DNA of 58,267 nt from JAIPGX01 sp041650475 (lineage in GTDB: Bacteria > Babelota > Babeliae > Babelales > UASB340). The notes under the pieces were generated by a model, which did no database searches, had not been told where the DNA came from, and worked only from the letters and a program-made list of their open reading frames with translations. The stretch lies in assembly GCA_041650475.1 (NCBI GenBank), contig JBAZLD010000008.1:1-58267 (forward strand), in the 5' to 3' direction. The position numbers were made by a program, and so were the translations under genes. Positions 18,286-27,805 of the stretch are shown here, one piece after another; position 1 is the first letter of the stretch, and each line of letters begins with the position of its first letter.

Positions 18286-20154
18286 ATGATAAATGGCAAA
18301 AATATAAATTTGTTTTTTGGACAGCAAGCAGTTTTTGATGAAATTTCTTTAAATATAAATTTGGATCAAAAAATTGGTTTAGTCGGACGTAATGGATCGG
18401 GAAAAACTACTCTTTTAAAAGTTTTAGCAGGCCAACAAAATCTAGATTCAGGAACTGTGTCTATTCAAAAAGATTGCAAGCTTGCTTATATGCCACAAGA
18501 AGTGATTTTGCTTTCTGAAAAAAATATTTTACAAGAGACATTTAGTGTTTTTGGAGAATTATTAGAGTTTAAAGAAGAAGCAGATAAATTAGAACAAAAT
18601 TTAACTTGTCCTGTGAATATAGAGCGGTATGCTTTTTTACAAACAAAATTATCTGAATTAAATTATGCAACAAAGTTAATTCAAGCAAAAAAAATTTTAA
18701 TAGGTTTAGGGTTTTTGCAACAAAATCTTGAAAATAAGGTTTCTGAGCTTAGTGTGGGGTGGAAGATGCGTCTTGTTTTAGCTAAACTTTTATTACAAGA
18801 TGCAGATTTTTATTTATTTGACGAACCTACAAATCACTTAGATATAGTAGCTAAAGATTGGTTTTTAGATTTTTTAAAAAATTCTAGATTTGGTTTTATT
18901 TTAGTTTCTCATGATAAATATTTTTTAGATAACTTGTGTGAATATATCTATGAACTATCTTTGGGGAAATTAAATATTTATAAAGGCAATTACACAAAAT
19001 ATTTGGAATTAAAAGAACAAAATAAGCTTTTGTTAGAAAAAAAATTTATAGAGCAACAAAAATACATAAAAAAACAAGAAGAAGTTATAGAAAGATTTAG
19101 GGCTAAAGCTAGTAAAGCTAAAATGGCCCAAAGTATGATCAAAGCTTTAGAAAAAGTTGAAAGAATTGAATTAGAACATGAACAAAAAACGGTAAATTTT
19201 AGTTTTCATGATATAAAACGTGCAGGTAAAATTGTTCTTAAAGTTAAAAATCTAAGTAAAAGTTTTGATAAAAAATTAATTTTTAAAAATGTTAATTTTG
19301 AAATTGAACGAGGCCAGAAAATTGCTGTTGTTGCACCCAATGGTATGGGAAAAACAACTTTGTTTAATACTATTATTGGTAAACTAAAACCAGATTCTGG
19401 TAGCGTAGAACTTGGTCATAATGTTGATTTGGCAATATTTGAACAAGATCAAAATCGTTCATTAAATCTTGAAAACACTATTTTGCAAGAAGTAGAGAAT
19501 TCTTGTACTACGAGCGAGACTCGAGCAAAGGTCCGTGGTTTTTTGGGGTGTTTTTTATTTTCAGGCGATTCTGTTGATAAAAAGATTAAAGTTTTAAGTG
19601 GTGGAGAAAAAAATCGCGTTGCAATGGTCAAAGTTTTGTTGCAAGATGCTAATTTTTTGATTTTAGATGAGCCTACAAATCACTTAGATTTGCAATCCAA
19701 AGAAATTTTATTAAGAGCTTTAAAACAATTTAATGGCACAATTTTGTTTGTTTCTCACGATCGTGATTTTTTAAATGAATTAGCAGATCATATTTTAGAA
19801 CTGACTCATAATGGTATATATTCTTATGCTGGCAATTATGATACTTTTTTATATCAAAAAGAAGAACAAGAAAAAAGTGCTGATAATATTAATAAGAAAG
19901 AAATAAAAAATATATCTGTTGATCAAAATTTAGATAAAAATCTAGAAAAAAAACAGGATTATAAAACTAGAAAAAAATTGGCTAATCTTGAATCAAAAAT
20001 AGAGCGTCTTGAAAAAGAGAAAAGCTTGATTTATGAAAAATTGGGTTACGCAACTTATGGTACACAAGATTATGATAATTTTGATTTTAAAATTAAAGAG
20101 ATAGAAAAAGAACTAGAAAATTCTTATAAATTGTGGGAAGAATTGGAGGGGTAA
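18286..20154 (+). CDS. ABC-F family ATPase (Uup/EttA-like)
   Basis: Soluble twin-ATPase protein of 622 residues, acting on ribosomes rather than membranes. The first domain has Walker A GRNGSGKTT (34-42), signature LSVGWKMRL and Walker B LFDEPTNHLD. The second has APNGMGKTT near 351, LSGGEKNR and ILDEPTNHLD. The two are joined by a charged helical linker of about 80 residues (P-site tRNA interaction motif region). A C-terminal coiled coil of about 80 residues (KxLANLESKIERLEKE) resembles the Uup DNA- or RNA-binding tail. No membrane segments. Substrate and subgroup are uncertain. Confidence 0.92.
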   Translation: MINGKNINLFFGQQAVFDEISLNINLDQKIGLVGRNGSGKTTLLKVLAGQQNLDSGTVSIQKDCKLAYMPQEVILLSEKNILQETFSVFGELLEFKEEADKLEQNLTCPVNIERYAFLQTKLSELNYATKLIQAKKILIGLGFLQQNLENKVSELSVGWKMRLVLAKLLLQDADFYLFDEPTNHLDIVAKDWFLDFLKNSRFGFILVSHDKYFLDNLCEYIYELSLGKLNIYKGNYTKYLELKEQNKLLLEKKFIEQQKYIKKQEEVIERFRAKASKAKMAQSMIKALEKVERIELEHEQKTVNFSFHDIKRAGKIVLKVKNLSKSFDKKLIFKNVNFEIERGQKIAVVAPNGMGKTTLFNTIIGKLKPDSGSVELGHNVDLAIFEQDQNRSLNLENTILQEVENSCTTSETRAKVRGFLGCFLFSGDSVDKKIKVLSGGEKNRVAMVKVLLQDANFLILDEPTNHLDLQSKEILLRALKQFNGTILFVSHDRDFLNELADHILELTHNGIYSYAGNYDTFLYQKEEQEKSADNINKKEIKNISVDQNLDKNLEKKQDYKTRKKLANLESKIERLEKEKSLIYEKLGYATYGTQDYDNFDFKIKEIEKELENSYKLWEELEG

Positions 20155-20243
20155 AATTCTATTTTTGGTGAAAAAACGCATTTTTTGTTAAAATTTTAAT
20201 TTAAAATCTAAAAAATTCAAAAATATTGAAAATAAAATATTTG

Positions 20244-20271
20244 TTGATTTTTTATTAAAATAATTTATATT
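20244..20271 (+). promoter_or_regulatory. Possible promoter for the exported PEP-synthase-like gene
   Basis: TTGATT (20244-20249), 16 bases, TATATT (20266-20271), about 105 bases ahead of the GTG start. It is the best match in the 20155-20376 gap, but the gap is very AT-rich. Confidence 0.35.
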
Positions 20272-20376
20272 AGAAATAAAACAATTAAATCTTATCAAAA
20301 AAGATAGTGGTTGAATTTCTGGGGTTAATACGTTTAAGTATTTTTAAATCTTAATTAGTAAAAAAGGGGTAATTGA

Positions 20377-23300
20377 GTGAACGTATTTAACTTGAATATT
20401 AATAAGTTTGCCAGTTTTTTATTTTTTCTTTTTATTTCTTTAAATCATTTCACTAATCTTAATGCAAATTTAAATCAAGAAATTTTAGATAATTACGCAA
20501 GTTCTTATGGCAACAAAACTGCGAATTTGCATATTTTAAATCTATTTTTACAAGAAAATCTTGAAAAAATAAAAACAGAAGTTGGTTGCTGTGATTACAA
20601 TATAACTATTCCTGATTTTATTGGAATTTCTGATTCACAAATAAAAAAATTTCTAAAAGAACAATGTAATATTGATATAAACGAAGTCTGGAATGAAATT
20701 TTACAAAATACGGTTTTTGATAATTCTGCTCCAAGAGCAGAAATGTTTGTCCAAATTTTTCGAACTAAGACTTTGCCAAAAGAATTTTTGAATGCTTTAA
20801 AAAGCCTGTCGCGGGAAATCAAAAAGAAATTTAGTGAAAATATTTTTAATTTTGAATCTAATGCTTTGAATTTCATAAATAACTTTAAAAATTTTAATAA
20901 TCAAAATCCTGAAAATAAAAAATATTTAATAATAAGAAGTACTGGTAGAGAAGACAGTGAAAATATGTCTAATGCTGGTGGAAACAAAAGTATTCCGTAT
21001 ATTACACCAAGTGAACAAAATATAAGTAATGTAATTGGTGATGTTGTAGCATCTTATTTTAGTAAAAAATCTTTGCAACAAAGATTGATGTCAGTGCAAA
21101 ATATTGAACAAGTTGAAGCAATTTTTGCGATGCCATTTATACCAGTTTTAATTCAATTAATGATTGGAGAAAAAAATAAGGGTGAGCAAAATTTTCAAAA
21201 CATACCTGTTTGTGGAGTTATGTTTACAACTGAAAGTTCTAGTTATATGCCATTATTAACTAATATTCAAGCTACATATGGAAATAATGAAGCAATAGTA
21301 AGTAATAAATATCACATAAAGTTTGATAATTTTTATGTAAATGAATTAGGGTTAATTCGTAAGACTTTATATAAAAAAACAGAAAGATTAGCTCCTGTTA
21401 ATTGCATGTTAGAAAAAATTCAAAATCCTGAAAATCTTGTAAATTCACAAACTTTAGAAGATGAGACGCTTAGATTGTTTTATGTTTTGGCAAAAAATAT
21501 TGAGCAATATTATGGCAAGACTAAAGATGTTGAATTTATTTATTTACCAAAAACAAAGACCATTTATTTGGTGCAATTGCGATCTATTGTGAATAATAAT
21601 AAGGATATGCAACCATGTTACGTCGCAAATCCTGATTATTGTTTGTCTGCTGAAAAATTTAAATTTGACGTTATTACGGCAGATGCTAGTGTAAAAAAAA
21701 TAAATTGTGATCAGGAAATTATTAAATCAGATAATATTGATGATGCACTGAAAATTTATCGAAATTTAGATTTTAATGATAGAAATAACATAAAATGTAT
21801 TTTAATAGAAAATATTGGTTCTAATATTTCTCACGCTGCTACTATTTTTAGAGAAAGAGAAATTCCTGTAATTTTGGTTGATAAATTTTTTATAAAGACT
21901 ATGAATTTTAGTGATGGCAAAGAATTATTAATTGATATTCAACGGAATACTATTTTTAAAATTTCTAATGAAAGTATTTATAAAAATCAAAGTTTACAAA
22001 ATTTAATTGAAAAAAATTTAGTTTGTGTTGGTTTTATAGAGCATCCTATAAATACAAGTATATCTTTATCTAATGATTTTTGCGAACAAGATTTGTTACA
22101 AAGCACACAGGATATTCAGGATAATTTTCCTGAGAACAATAATTTTGAAGATCTTATAAATATTATTAAAAACGGTAAAATTCAAGATTCACAGAATGCT
22201 TTAAATTCTATTATTGCGAAAGTTAATTCAAAAATTATTGAATTTAAAAATCAATTACAAGCTGCTGGAGAACAAGATGATTATAAGAAAAAACTGCAGC
22301 AACATGTTATAGATCAATTATCTATTGTTTTATATAATATCACGTTTTTTGGTAATCAAATTATTACTTGTTTGCAATCTGAAACAAATAATCTTATAAA
22401 ATTATATTTAATTGATTTTTTAAAAAAATGTTTATTTCAGGATTTAGATAAAAATTTAGTTAATTGCTTTTCTTTTAATAGTATTTTAAATAAATATAAT
22501 AAAAAAATTAATATTATGGTAAATCGTCTATCGCCAGTTTTGAGTTCAACAGATACATCTCCAAGATTATTAACTGATAATTTTTTTGTGAAACTTGAAT
22601 TTAAAGGGGTAAAATATGCACTAAATAATGAAGTAAAAGTTGCCTGGATATATTTTTTAGATTGGTTTGCAAAATCAGATGATGTTGAATTAATTAAAAA
22701 TTTTGAAAATTATTTAGAAAAATATATTTATTCAAAAGAAACTTTTTCTTTATGGCTTAATTTAAAATTTTACGTGACTTTTAATCTTTTTAATGATTGC
22801 AATTTTGATCAAAAATGCTTACGTTGTTTTAATTTACTCAAACAATCAGATCATGATTTTTGTGCTATTAAGGATTTTTTATTTAAACAGCAGGAGGTAA
22901 TACAAAAACTTGATTCTGAATTTTTTTTAAAAAAATCTGAACATATTGAAGATATTTTAGAAAAATTTGATCGAGAAATTTTTAAATTTTTTACAATCCA
23001 AGAATGTCAAAATTTATTGGATACAGCTTTTGCAAAAGAGGACATTTTTTTAGCTTTTAATATTTTGACAAATTTGAGAAATTTTTTAGATAAATTCGAT
23101 TTGCTTATTAAAACTATAAAAATAAAATATTCAGGATCAACACGGTTAATTCTTTTTAAGAACTTTTTAATTAGATTTTTTAATTTTTTAGAAATTTTAT
23201 TTAAAAATTGTGTTTTAAAATATAATTTATTTAGTAATCAAGATTTAAACCCGGTAGAAATTTTAGATCAGATAAAGAATAGATTAGAAAATTTAGATGT

Positions 23301-24078
23301 TTTAAACTCTGACGATAGTCAAACTTTACCATCTGTCAATTTTAATGTTTCTCAATCGGTTTTATTTTATTCCATACCATCACGTTTTAAAGACCCTGTA
23401 ACATTAGAAGATATTTTTACATTTATACATCAGAATGCTAATGCTTCGTTATCATGTTTGTTTGCGTATTTTATGCATATAGATCAAAACTCTATTTTAA
23501 ACAAAATTTTATCTAAATTTAAAAATCTTATTTTTGATAAAATAAAATTTTTAAATAGGTGTTTGTTTGATTTCAAAGAAAGATTGATACTTAATGGAAT
23601 AGAATTTAAGCAAAATAAAATTTATTGTACTTATAGTTTGCCATCAGATATGCATAGTAATATTTTTCACATTGAATATGATACGCAAACAGAAAATATA
23701 AAATTAAAATTAGAATTTTTATGTTCTGATGCTCAAGAAAAAAGATGGGAAAGTATTTGGGGAATAACAAAATTATTTCCTGTTGTGGTCCCAAATTTTG
23801 ATATAAATTCATGTGAAGCTTTTTTAGACAAAAATGCTAACAAATTAACTTGCTCTTTTATTTTTAATATTACTAATCAAAATAATGTAGAAAATGTAAA
23901 TAAGATGTTGGGAATTTTATTTGATACAGCTTATTCTTATTCTCTTGTAAAATGTATCGTACCAAGATATTTATTTAGAAGATTTAATTTTAATTTGAAA
24001 GAGAAAAATACTGAATTAAGAAATTTTTTTGTTCAAGACGAAAATTTTTTAGGTTGGCTAAATTATTTATATGAATAA
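20377..24078 (+). CDS. Exported protein with PEP-synthase-like ATP-grasp and swivelling His domains
   Basis: It has 1233 residues starting at GTG, with AAGGGG at 20364-20369. The N-terminus is a signal peptide (hydrophobic about 12-22, then NLNANLN). Residues about 180-420 resemble the PPDK/PEP-synthase ATP-grasp: LIIRSTGREDSENMSNAGG (184-202, family form VRSSaxxEDxxxxSFAG) and the closing VEFIYL...YLVQLRSI (family iEW...yiLQaRPi). Residues about 455-540 resemble the phospho-His domain: IGSNISHAATIFREREIPVI with candidate phosphohistidine H486. The PEP-binding TIM barrel is not evident; about 690 residues of unrecognised, mostly helical sequence follow instead. ATP is not expected outside the cell, so the target may be the host cytosol. 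Such proteins transfer phosphate from ATP through the His; the acceptor here is unknown. Confidence 0.7.
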   Translation: MNVFNLNINKFASFLFFLFISLNHFTNLNANLNQEILDNYASSYGNKTANLHILNLFLQENLEKIKTEVGCCDYNITIPDFIGISDSQIKKFLKEQCNIDINEVWNEILQNTVFDNSAPRAEMFVQIFRTKTLPKEFLNALKSLSREIKKKFSENIFNFESNALNFINNFKNFNNQNPENKKYLIIRSTGREDSENMSNAGGNKSIPYITPSEQNISNVIGDVVASYFSKKSLQQRLMSVQNIEQVEAIFAMPFIPVLIQLMIGEKNKGEQNFQNIPVCGVMFTTESSSYMPLLTNIQATYGNNEAIVSNKYHIKFDNFYVNELGLIRKTLYKKTERLAPVNCMLEKIQNPENLVNSQTLEDETLRLFYVLAKNIEQYYGKTKDVEFIYLPKTKTIYLVQLRSIVNNNKDMQPCYVANPDYCLSAEKFKFDVITADASVKKINCDQEIIKSDNIDDALKIYRNLDFNDRNNIKCILIENIGSNISHAATIFREREIPVILVDKFFIKTMNFSDGKELLIDIQRNTIFKISNESIYKNQSLQNLIEKNLVCVGFIEHPINTSISLSNDFCEQDLLQSTQDIQDNFPENNNFEDLINIIKNGKIQDSQNALNSIIAKVNSKIIEFKNQLQAAGEQDDYKKKLQQHVIDQLSIVLYNITFFGNQIITCLQSETNNLIKLYLIDFLKKCLFQDLDKNLVNCFSFNSILNKYNKKINIMVNRLSPVLSSTDTSPRLLTDNFFVKLEFKGVKYALNNEVKVAWIYFLDWFAKSDDVELIKNFENYLEKYIYSKETFSLWLNLKFYVTFNLFNDCNFDQKCLRCFNLLKQSDHDFCAIKDFLFKQQEVIQKLDSEFFLKKSEHIEDILEKFDREIFKFFTIQECQNLLDTAFAKEDIFLAFNILTNLRNFLDKFDLLIKTIKIKYSGSTRLILFKNFLIRFFNFLEILFKNCVLKYNLFSNQDLNPVEILDQIKNRLENLDVLNSDDSQTLPSVNFNVSQSVLFYSIPSRFKDPVTLEDIFTFIHQNANASLSCLFAYFMHIDQNSILNKILSKFKNLIFDKIKFLNRCLFDFKERLILNGIEFKQNKIYCTYSLPSDMHSNIFHIEYDTQTENIKLKLEFLCSDAQEKRWESIWGITKLFPVVVPNFDINSCEAFLDKNANKLTCSFIFNITNQNNVENVNKMLGILFDTAYSYSLVKCIVPRYLFRRFNFNLKEKNTELRNFFVQDENFLGWLNYLYE

Positions 24079-24092
24079 TAGGCTCTTTCTGA

Positions 24093-24126
24093 AACCGCTC
24101 GTACCAATCTATATGAACGGTTTTTT
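24093..24126. terminator. Hairpin with T-tract between convergent genes
   Basis: AACCG (24093-24097) pairs with CGGTT (24118-24122), with partial pairing inside, followed by TTTT on the plus strand. It lies between the gene ending at 24078 and ychF ending at 24141. Its arms resemble part of the inverted repeat at 44175-44214. Confidence 0.55.
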
Positions 24127-24140
24127 AGATTTTTGTAATT

Positions 24141-25271
24141 TTATACATTAAATCTAATCAATAAACAATCACCATCTTGAACAGTATATTCTTTGCCTTC
24201 AGTTTTAATTTTACCAAGAGTTTTTAATTTACTTTCACTTCCCGCTAAAAAAAGATCGTTGCAATTATAAACTTCAGCGCAAATAAAACCTCTTTCCATG
24301 TCAGAATGAATTGTGCCGGCAGCTTGGGGTATTTTTGTGTTTTTACAAATAGACCAGGCATGAATTTCTTTTGGTCCACAAGTAAAAAAAGTTATAAGAT
24401 CTAAGTTTGCGTAAGCTTTTTTTATAATTTCAGAAATGCCGCTTTGCTCAATTTTAAGTTCTTTGAGCATTTCTTCTCGCTCTTTATCTGACAATTGTGC
24501 TAATTCGTTTTCTATTTTTGCACTTACAGGTATAACCTTTTCAGGTCCAAATTTTTCTAATAAAATTTTATAAAATTTATTATTTTTATATTTTTGTTCA
24601 GAAAAATCATCTTCAGATAAATTAGCAATAATTAAAAAATTTTTTGCAGATAATAAAGGCACGGTTTTGACATTTTCGGTAGCATATTTTTTTGCAATAT
24701 TTTGAATTTTTTCTATCTTGCCTTGTTGCATGGCAGTTTTTAGTTCTGTAATAAAATTTTTTTCATTTTCAAGTTCTGCAATTTGATGACTGGTTAAATT
24801 TTTATTTTTTGCACCTTTTAACAGTACATTAAGTTTTTCTTCTCTTTTTTCTATAGAATCTAAATCTTTGAGAATTAATTCTGCCCAAATAACTTCAAGA
24901 TCTTCAAGCGGGTCAATTTTATTATGAACATGTGTGATGTTGCTGTCTTCAAAACATCTGACTATGTGTAAAATTAAATCTACATTCATGACGTGGCTTA
25001 AAAATTGATTTCCAAGCCCCTCACCTTGGGATGCACCTTTAACCAGCCCTGCAATATCTACAAATTGGACGGTAGTAGGGATTATTTTTTCAGAATTAAA
25101 AATCGTTTTTAATTTTTCAGATCTTTCGTCAGGAACATTGGTAATGGCAATATTTGGATCAACTGTACAAAAAGGGTAATTTTGTGCAGGAATACTAGAT
25201 TTTGTTAACGCGTTAAAAAGTGTAGATTTTCCTACATTTGGTAAACCTACTAAACCGGCTTGAATTGCCAT
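24141..25271 (-). CDS. ychF: Redox-responsive P-loop ATPase/GTPase YchF (Obg family)
   Basis: Ribosome-associated Obg-like protein that prefers ATP. I place the start at ATG 25269-25271, preceded by GGAGC at 25276-25280, rather than seven codons upstream. This gives 376 residues (E. coli 363). G1 is GLPNVGKS at 9-16, the switch segment DIAGLVKGASQGEGLGN follows, and a coiled-coil insert and a C-terminal TGS domain (RGFICAEVYNCNDL to QDGDCLLIRFNV) complete the family pattern. It stands alone on the minus strand, divergent from miaB. Confidence 0.95.
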   Translation of the reverse strand: MAIQAGLVGLPNVGKSTLFNALTKSSIPAQNYPFCTVDPNIAITNVPDERSEKLKTIFNSEKIIPTTVQFVDIAGLVKGASQGEGLGNQFLSHVMNVDLILHIVRCFEDSNITHVHNKIDPLEDLEVIWAELILKDLDSIEKREEKLNVLLKGAKNKNLTSHQIAELENEKNFITELKTAMQQGKIEKIQNIAKKYATENVKTVPLLSAKNFLIIANLSEDDFSEQKYKNNKFYKILLEKFGPEKVIPVSAKIENELAQLSDKEREEMLKELKIEQSGISEIIKKAYANLDLITFFTCGPKEIHAWSICKNTKIPQAAGTIHSDMERGFICAEVYNCNDLFLAGSESKLKTLGKIKTEGKEYTVQDGDCLLIRFNV

Positions 25272-25404
25272 AAAAGCTCCTATAAAAAACATAATTTTTT
25301 AAAATTTAGCTATAGTTTAAATTTTTTTGAATTAAATGCCAAATTTTAATAGAAATATGCTAATTAAAATAAATAAATTGTTGCGGTTATTAAATTTTAT
25401 TTTT

Positions 25405-25450
25405 ATGCTAATTAAATATGAATTTTTGTTTTTAATTAGCATATTTTTTT
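25405..25450 (+). terminator. AT-rich hairpin with T-tract upstream of miaB
   Basis: ATGCTAATTAAA (25405-25416) and its exact inverse TTTAATTAGCAT (25431-25442) flank a short loop, followed by a run of T. A further copy of ATGCTAATTAAA lies at 25357-25368. No plus-strand gene ends upstream, so it could be a leader attenuator or block stray transcription. The purpose is unclear. Confidence 0.4.
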
Positions 25451-25497
25451 GATTTTAATATAAAATTTAATTTTATTTAACTTGTTATTGTAGAGTT

Positions 25498-26925
25498 ATG
25501 GTAAATCTTTTTTTTAAAACATATGGTTGTCAAGCCAATGTAGCAGATTCTCAAAGCTTAGAAAACTATCTTATAAGCCTTGGTAATGTGCAAGTAGTGG
25601 AAAACGAAAATTTGGCTGATTTGATTTTGATAAATACTTGTGCTATACGCGATAAGGCCGAAAAAAAAGTTTCTTCTTATATTGGTCAATTGGCAGAATT
25701 GAAGAAAAATAAAACTTATTTGAATATAGGCGTAATTGGTTGTATGGCCAGCTACCTAAAAAAGGAAATTTTGACTCGCTTTGATCATGTAAGTTTTGTT
25801 TTTGGTGCTAAAGATGATTTAAATATATTAAAAGACTATTTGCATGATTTAGTTCTAAAACTAGAAACCATTAAAGAAATTTATGCACATGAACAAGTAC
25901 ATGAACAAGTACATGAAAAAGATAATAAAGTTAAATTTGAGTTAAAAAGGCTTAAAAAAATTATAAATTCAAAAAATGTTATAAATAATAAAGTAAAAGA
26001 ATTATCAGATCTATCCCTTGGTGGTGTCAAAAATAAAGATAAAGAACTAAAACAGTCTTTTATAAATATTATGACCGGCTGCAATAATTATTGCAGTTAT
26101 TGCATTGTGCCTTTTACTAGAGGTAGAGAAAAAAGTTATCCTAGCAATATTTTGTTAGATAGAATTAAAAGAGATTTGGATTTGGGGGTAAAAGAAATAA
26201 CTTTATTAGGTCAAAATGTAAATTCTTATAAAGACCCTGTTACTAACAATGGTTTTGAATGGTTAATGGAGCAAGTTGCAAATTTAACCGGTGAATTTTG
26301 GGTTAGATTTGTGAGTGCTCATCCTAAAGATATGACTATTGATCTTTTAAAAGTTATTGCTGATCATCAAGATAAATTGTGTACTTTTATACATTTACCA
26401 CTGCAATCTGGCTCAAATAAAATTTTGCAATCTATGAATAGAACTTATACTATAGAAAAATATATGGAGCAAATAGATTGGGTAAAAAAAATTTTACCTC
26501 AAGCAACTATTACAACGGATATTATTGTTGGTTTTCCCGGAGAGACAGAACAAGATTATTTAATGACAAGAAAAATAATTGAACAAGTTAGATACGATCT
26601 AATTTATTCTTTTATTTATTCTCCAAGAAAATATACAAAAGCTGCATTGATGCTTGACAATTGTTCAAACGAAGAAAAAAATAAAAGATTGCAAGAGTTA
26701 CAAACAAGGCAGATGGAAATATGTTTTGAAAATAATTTATTAACCGTTGGCAAAACTTTTAAAACTTTAGTTGAAAAACGCTTAGCAAATGGTAAACTCT
26801 TAGCAAGAACAAAAGGAAATCTTAGAGTTTTGTGTGACAGTAAAGACGAGTTGGTAGGAACATTTGTGAAACTTAAGATTAAAAGTGCTGGTCGTGCAAA
26901 TTTGATTGGTTCTTTGATAGAATAA
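25498..26925 (+). CDS. miaB: tRNA-2-methylthio-N6-isopentenyladenosine methylthiotransferase
   Basis: Radical SAM enzyme that adds a methylthio group to i6A37 of tRNA. It has 475 residues. The N-terminal UPF0004 domain has its three cluster cysteines C11, C48 and C82. The radical SAM site is C195-x3-C199-x2-C202 (CNNYCSYC), and a TRAM domain closes the protein. Between the first two domains is an insertion (about 130-185) containing HEQVHEQVHE, encoded by a tandem 12-base duplication near 25888-25914. A weak AGAG lies upstream of the ATG. No miaA is in the window. Confidence 0.92.
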   Translation: MVNLFFKTYGCQANVADSQSLENYLISLGNVQVVENENLADLILINTCAIRDKAEKKVSSYIGQLAELKKNKTYLNIGVIGCMASYLKKEILTRFDHVSFVFGAKDDLNILKDYLHDLVLKLETIKEIYAHEQVHEQVHEKDNKVKFELKRLKKIINSKNVINNKVKELSDLSLGGVKNKDKELKQSFINIMTGCNNYCSYCIVPFTRGREKSYPSNILLDRIKRDLDLGVKEITLLGQNVNSYKDPVTNNGFEWLMEQVANLTGEFWVRFVSAHPKDMTIDLLKVIADHQDKLCTFIHLPLQSGSNKILQSMNRTYTIEKYMEQIDWVKKILPQATITTDIIVGFPGETEQDYLMTRKIIEQVRYDLIYSFIYSPRKYTKAALMLDNCSNEEKNKRLQELQTRQMEICFENNLLTVGKTFKTLVEKRLANGKLLARTKGNLRVLCDSKDELVGTFVKLKIKSAGRANLIGSLIE

Positions 26926-26943
26926 GTCTGAACCCGTTCATAT

Positions 26944-27017
26944 GGCGGCATAGCCAAGTGGTAAGGCAGCGGTCTGCAAAACCGCGATCCCCGGTTCAAT
27001 TCCGGGTGCCGCCTCCA
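26944..27017 (+). tRNA. tRNA-Cys (GCA)
   Basis: A complete cloverleaf of 74 bases with encoded CCA. The acceptor GGCGGCA pairs with TGCCGCC, the anticodon loop CTGCAAA gives GCA, and the T stem is CCCGG/CCGGG. It begins 19 bases after miaB. Confidence 0.95.
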
Positions 27018-27114
27018 AAAAATATTAGGCTTTTTATAAAAATCTATTTGTATTTATTTAAAAAATAAGTAATAATATTTCCATATTAAAAAATTGAAAT
27101 TTTTAATGGAGTTT

Positions 27115-27202
27115 GCCGGGGTGGCGGAATTTGGTAGACGCAAGGGACTTAAAATCCCTCGGACTTTTGTCTGTGCCGGTTCGAGTCCGGCCCTCGGCAC
27201 CA
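27115..27202 (+). tRNA. tRNA-Leu (UAA)
   Basis: Class II tRNA of 88 bases with a long variable arm and encoded CCA. The acceptor GCCGGGG pairs with CCTCGGC (one G-U), and the anticodon loop CTTAAAA gives UAA. Confidence 0.95.
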
Positions 27203-27258
27203 TTAAGTTTCAATTTATTTAAAAAAAATTAAGATTTGTGTTTTTTATTAAATATGAC

Positions 27259-27287
27259 TTGACAAATTTTTTTTGATGCTCAATCAT
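27259..27287 (+). promoter_or_regulatory. Possible promoter of the HU gene
   Basis: A consensus -35 TTGACA lies at 27259-27264. The -10 at 17 bases (AATCAT, 27282-27287) is poor, so only the -35 is convincing. The start codon is about 90 bases further on. Confidence 0.35.
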
Positions 27288-27374
27288 CAAAAAGATGCCT
27301 ACTTTTGTGTTTGTGTTTTTGTGTTAGATCTTATATTCGAATTAAATTAGTAATCTCAAGTTAAGGAGAATTAT

Positions 27375-27653
27375 ATGAATAAAGCGGCTTTGATTGAGCA
27401 GATGGCAAAAGATACAAAGTTGCCTAAGACTGCATGCAAAAGTGCGCTAGAATCTTTTGTTGAAGCAATAGAAGGTGCATTGAAAAAAAACAAAACTGTT
27501 GTTTTAACAGGTTTTGGAACTTTTTCAGTAATGAAAAGAAAAGCCAGAACAGGTATAAATCCAGCAACAGGCGCAACAATGAAAATACCTGCAAAGAAAG
27601 TTCCAAAATTCAAAGCAGGTAAAAAATTAAAAGATTTAGTAAAAAAAGCATAA
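27375..27653 (+). CDS. hup: DNA-binding protein HU
   Basis: Small histone-like dimeric protein of 92 residues that bends and compacts DNA. It follows the HU pattern throughout: MNKAALIEQMAKD start, GFGTFSVMKRKARTGINPATG signature over residues 47-67 with the DNA-intercalating RTGINPATG arm, and a Lys-rich C-terminal helix. AAGGAG precedes the ATG at ideal spacing. Single-gene unit with its own terminator at 27683. Confidence 0.96.
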   Translation: MNKAALIEQMAKDTKLPKTACKSALESFVEAIEGALKKNKTVVLTGFGTFSVMKRKARTGINPATGATMKIPAKKVPKFKAGKKLKDLVKKA

Positions 27654-27682
27654 ATTTTTTACTATTTAATTTTTTAAAATTA

Positions 27683-27718
27683 GGCGGGAATTCAATTTAT
27701 AAGTTCCTGCCTTTTTTT
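27683..27718 (+). terminator. Intrinsic terminator of HU
   Basis: GGCGGGAA (27683-27690) pairs with TTCCTGCC (27704-27711) around a 13-base loop, followed directly by seven T. Confidence 0.9.
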
Positions 27719-27805
27719 ATTTCTAGTTTTTTTTATCTAAATTTTGTTAATCTAAAATATGTAAATGTAAGTATTTTAATGGTTTATTTTTTGGAGGGCA
27801 AAGTG

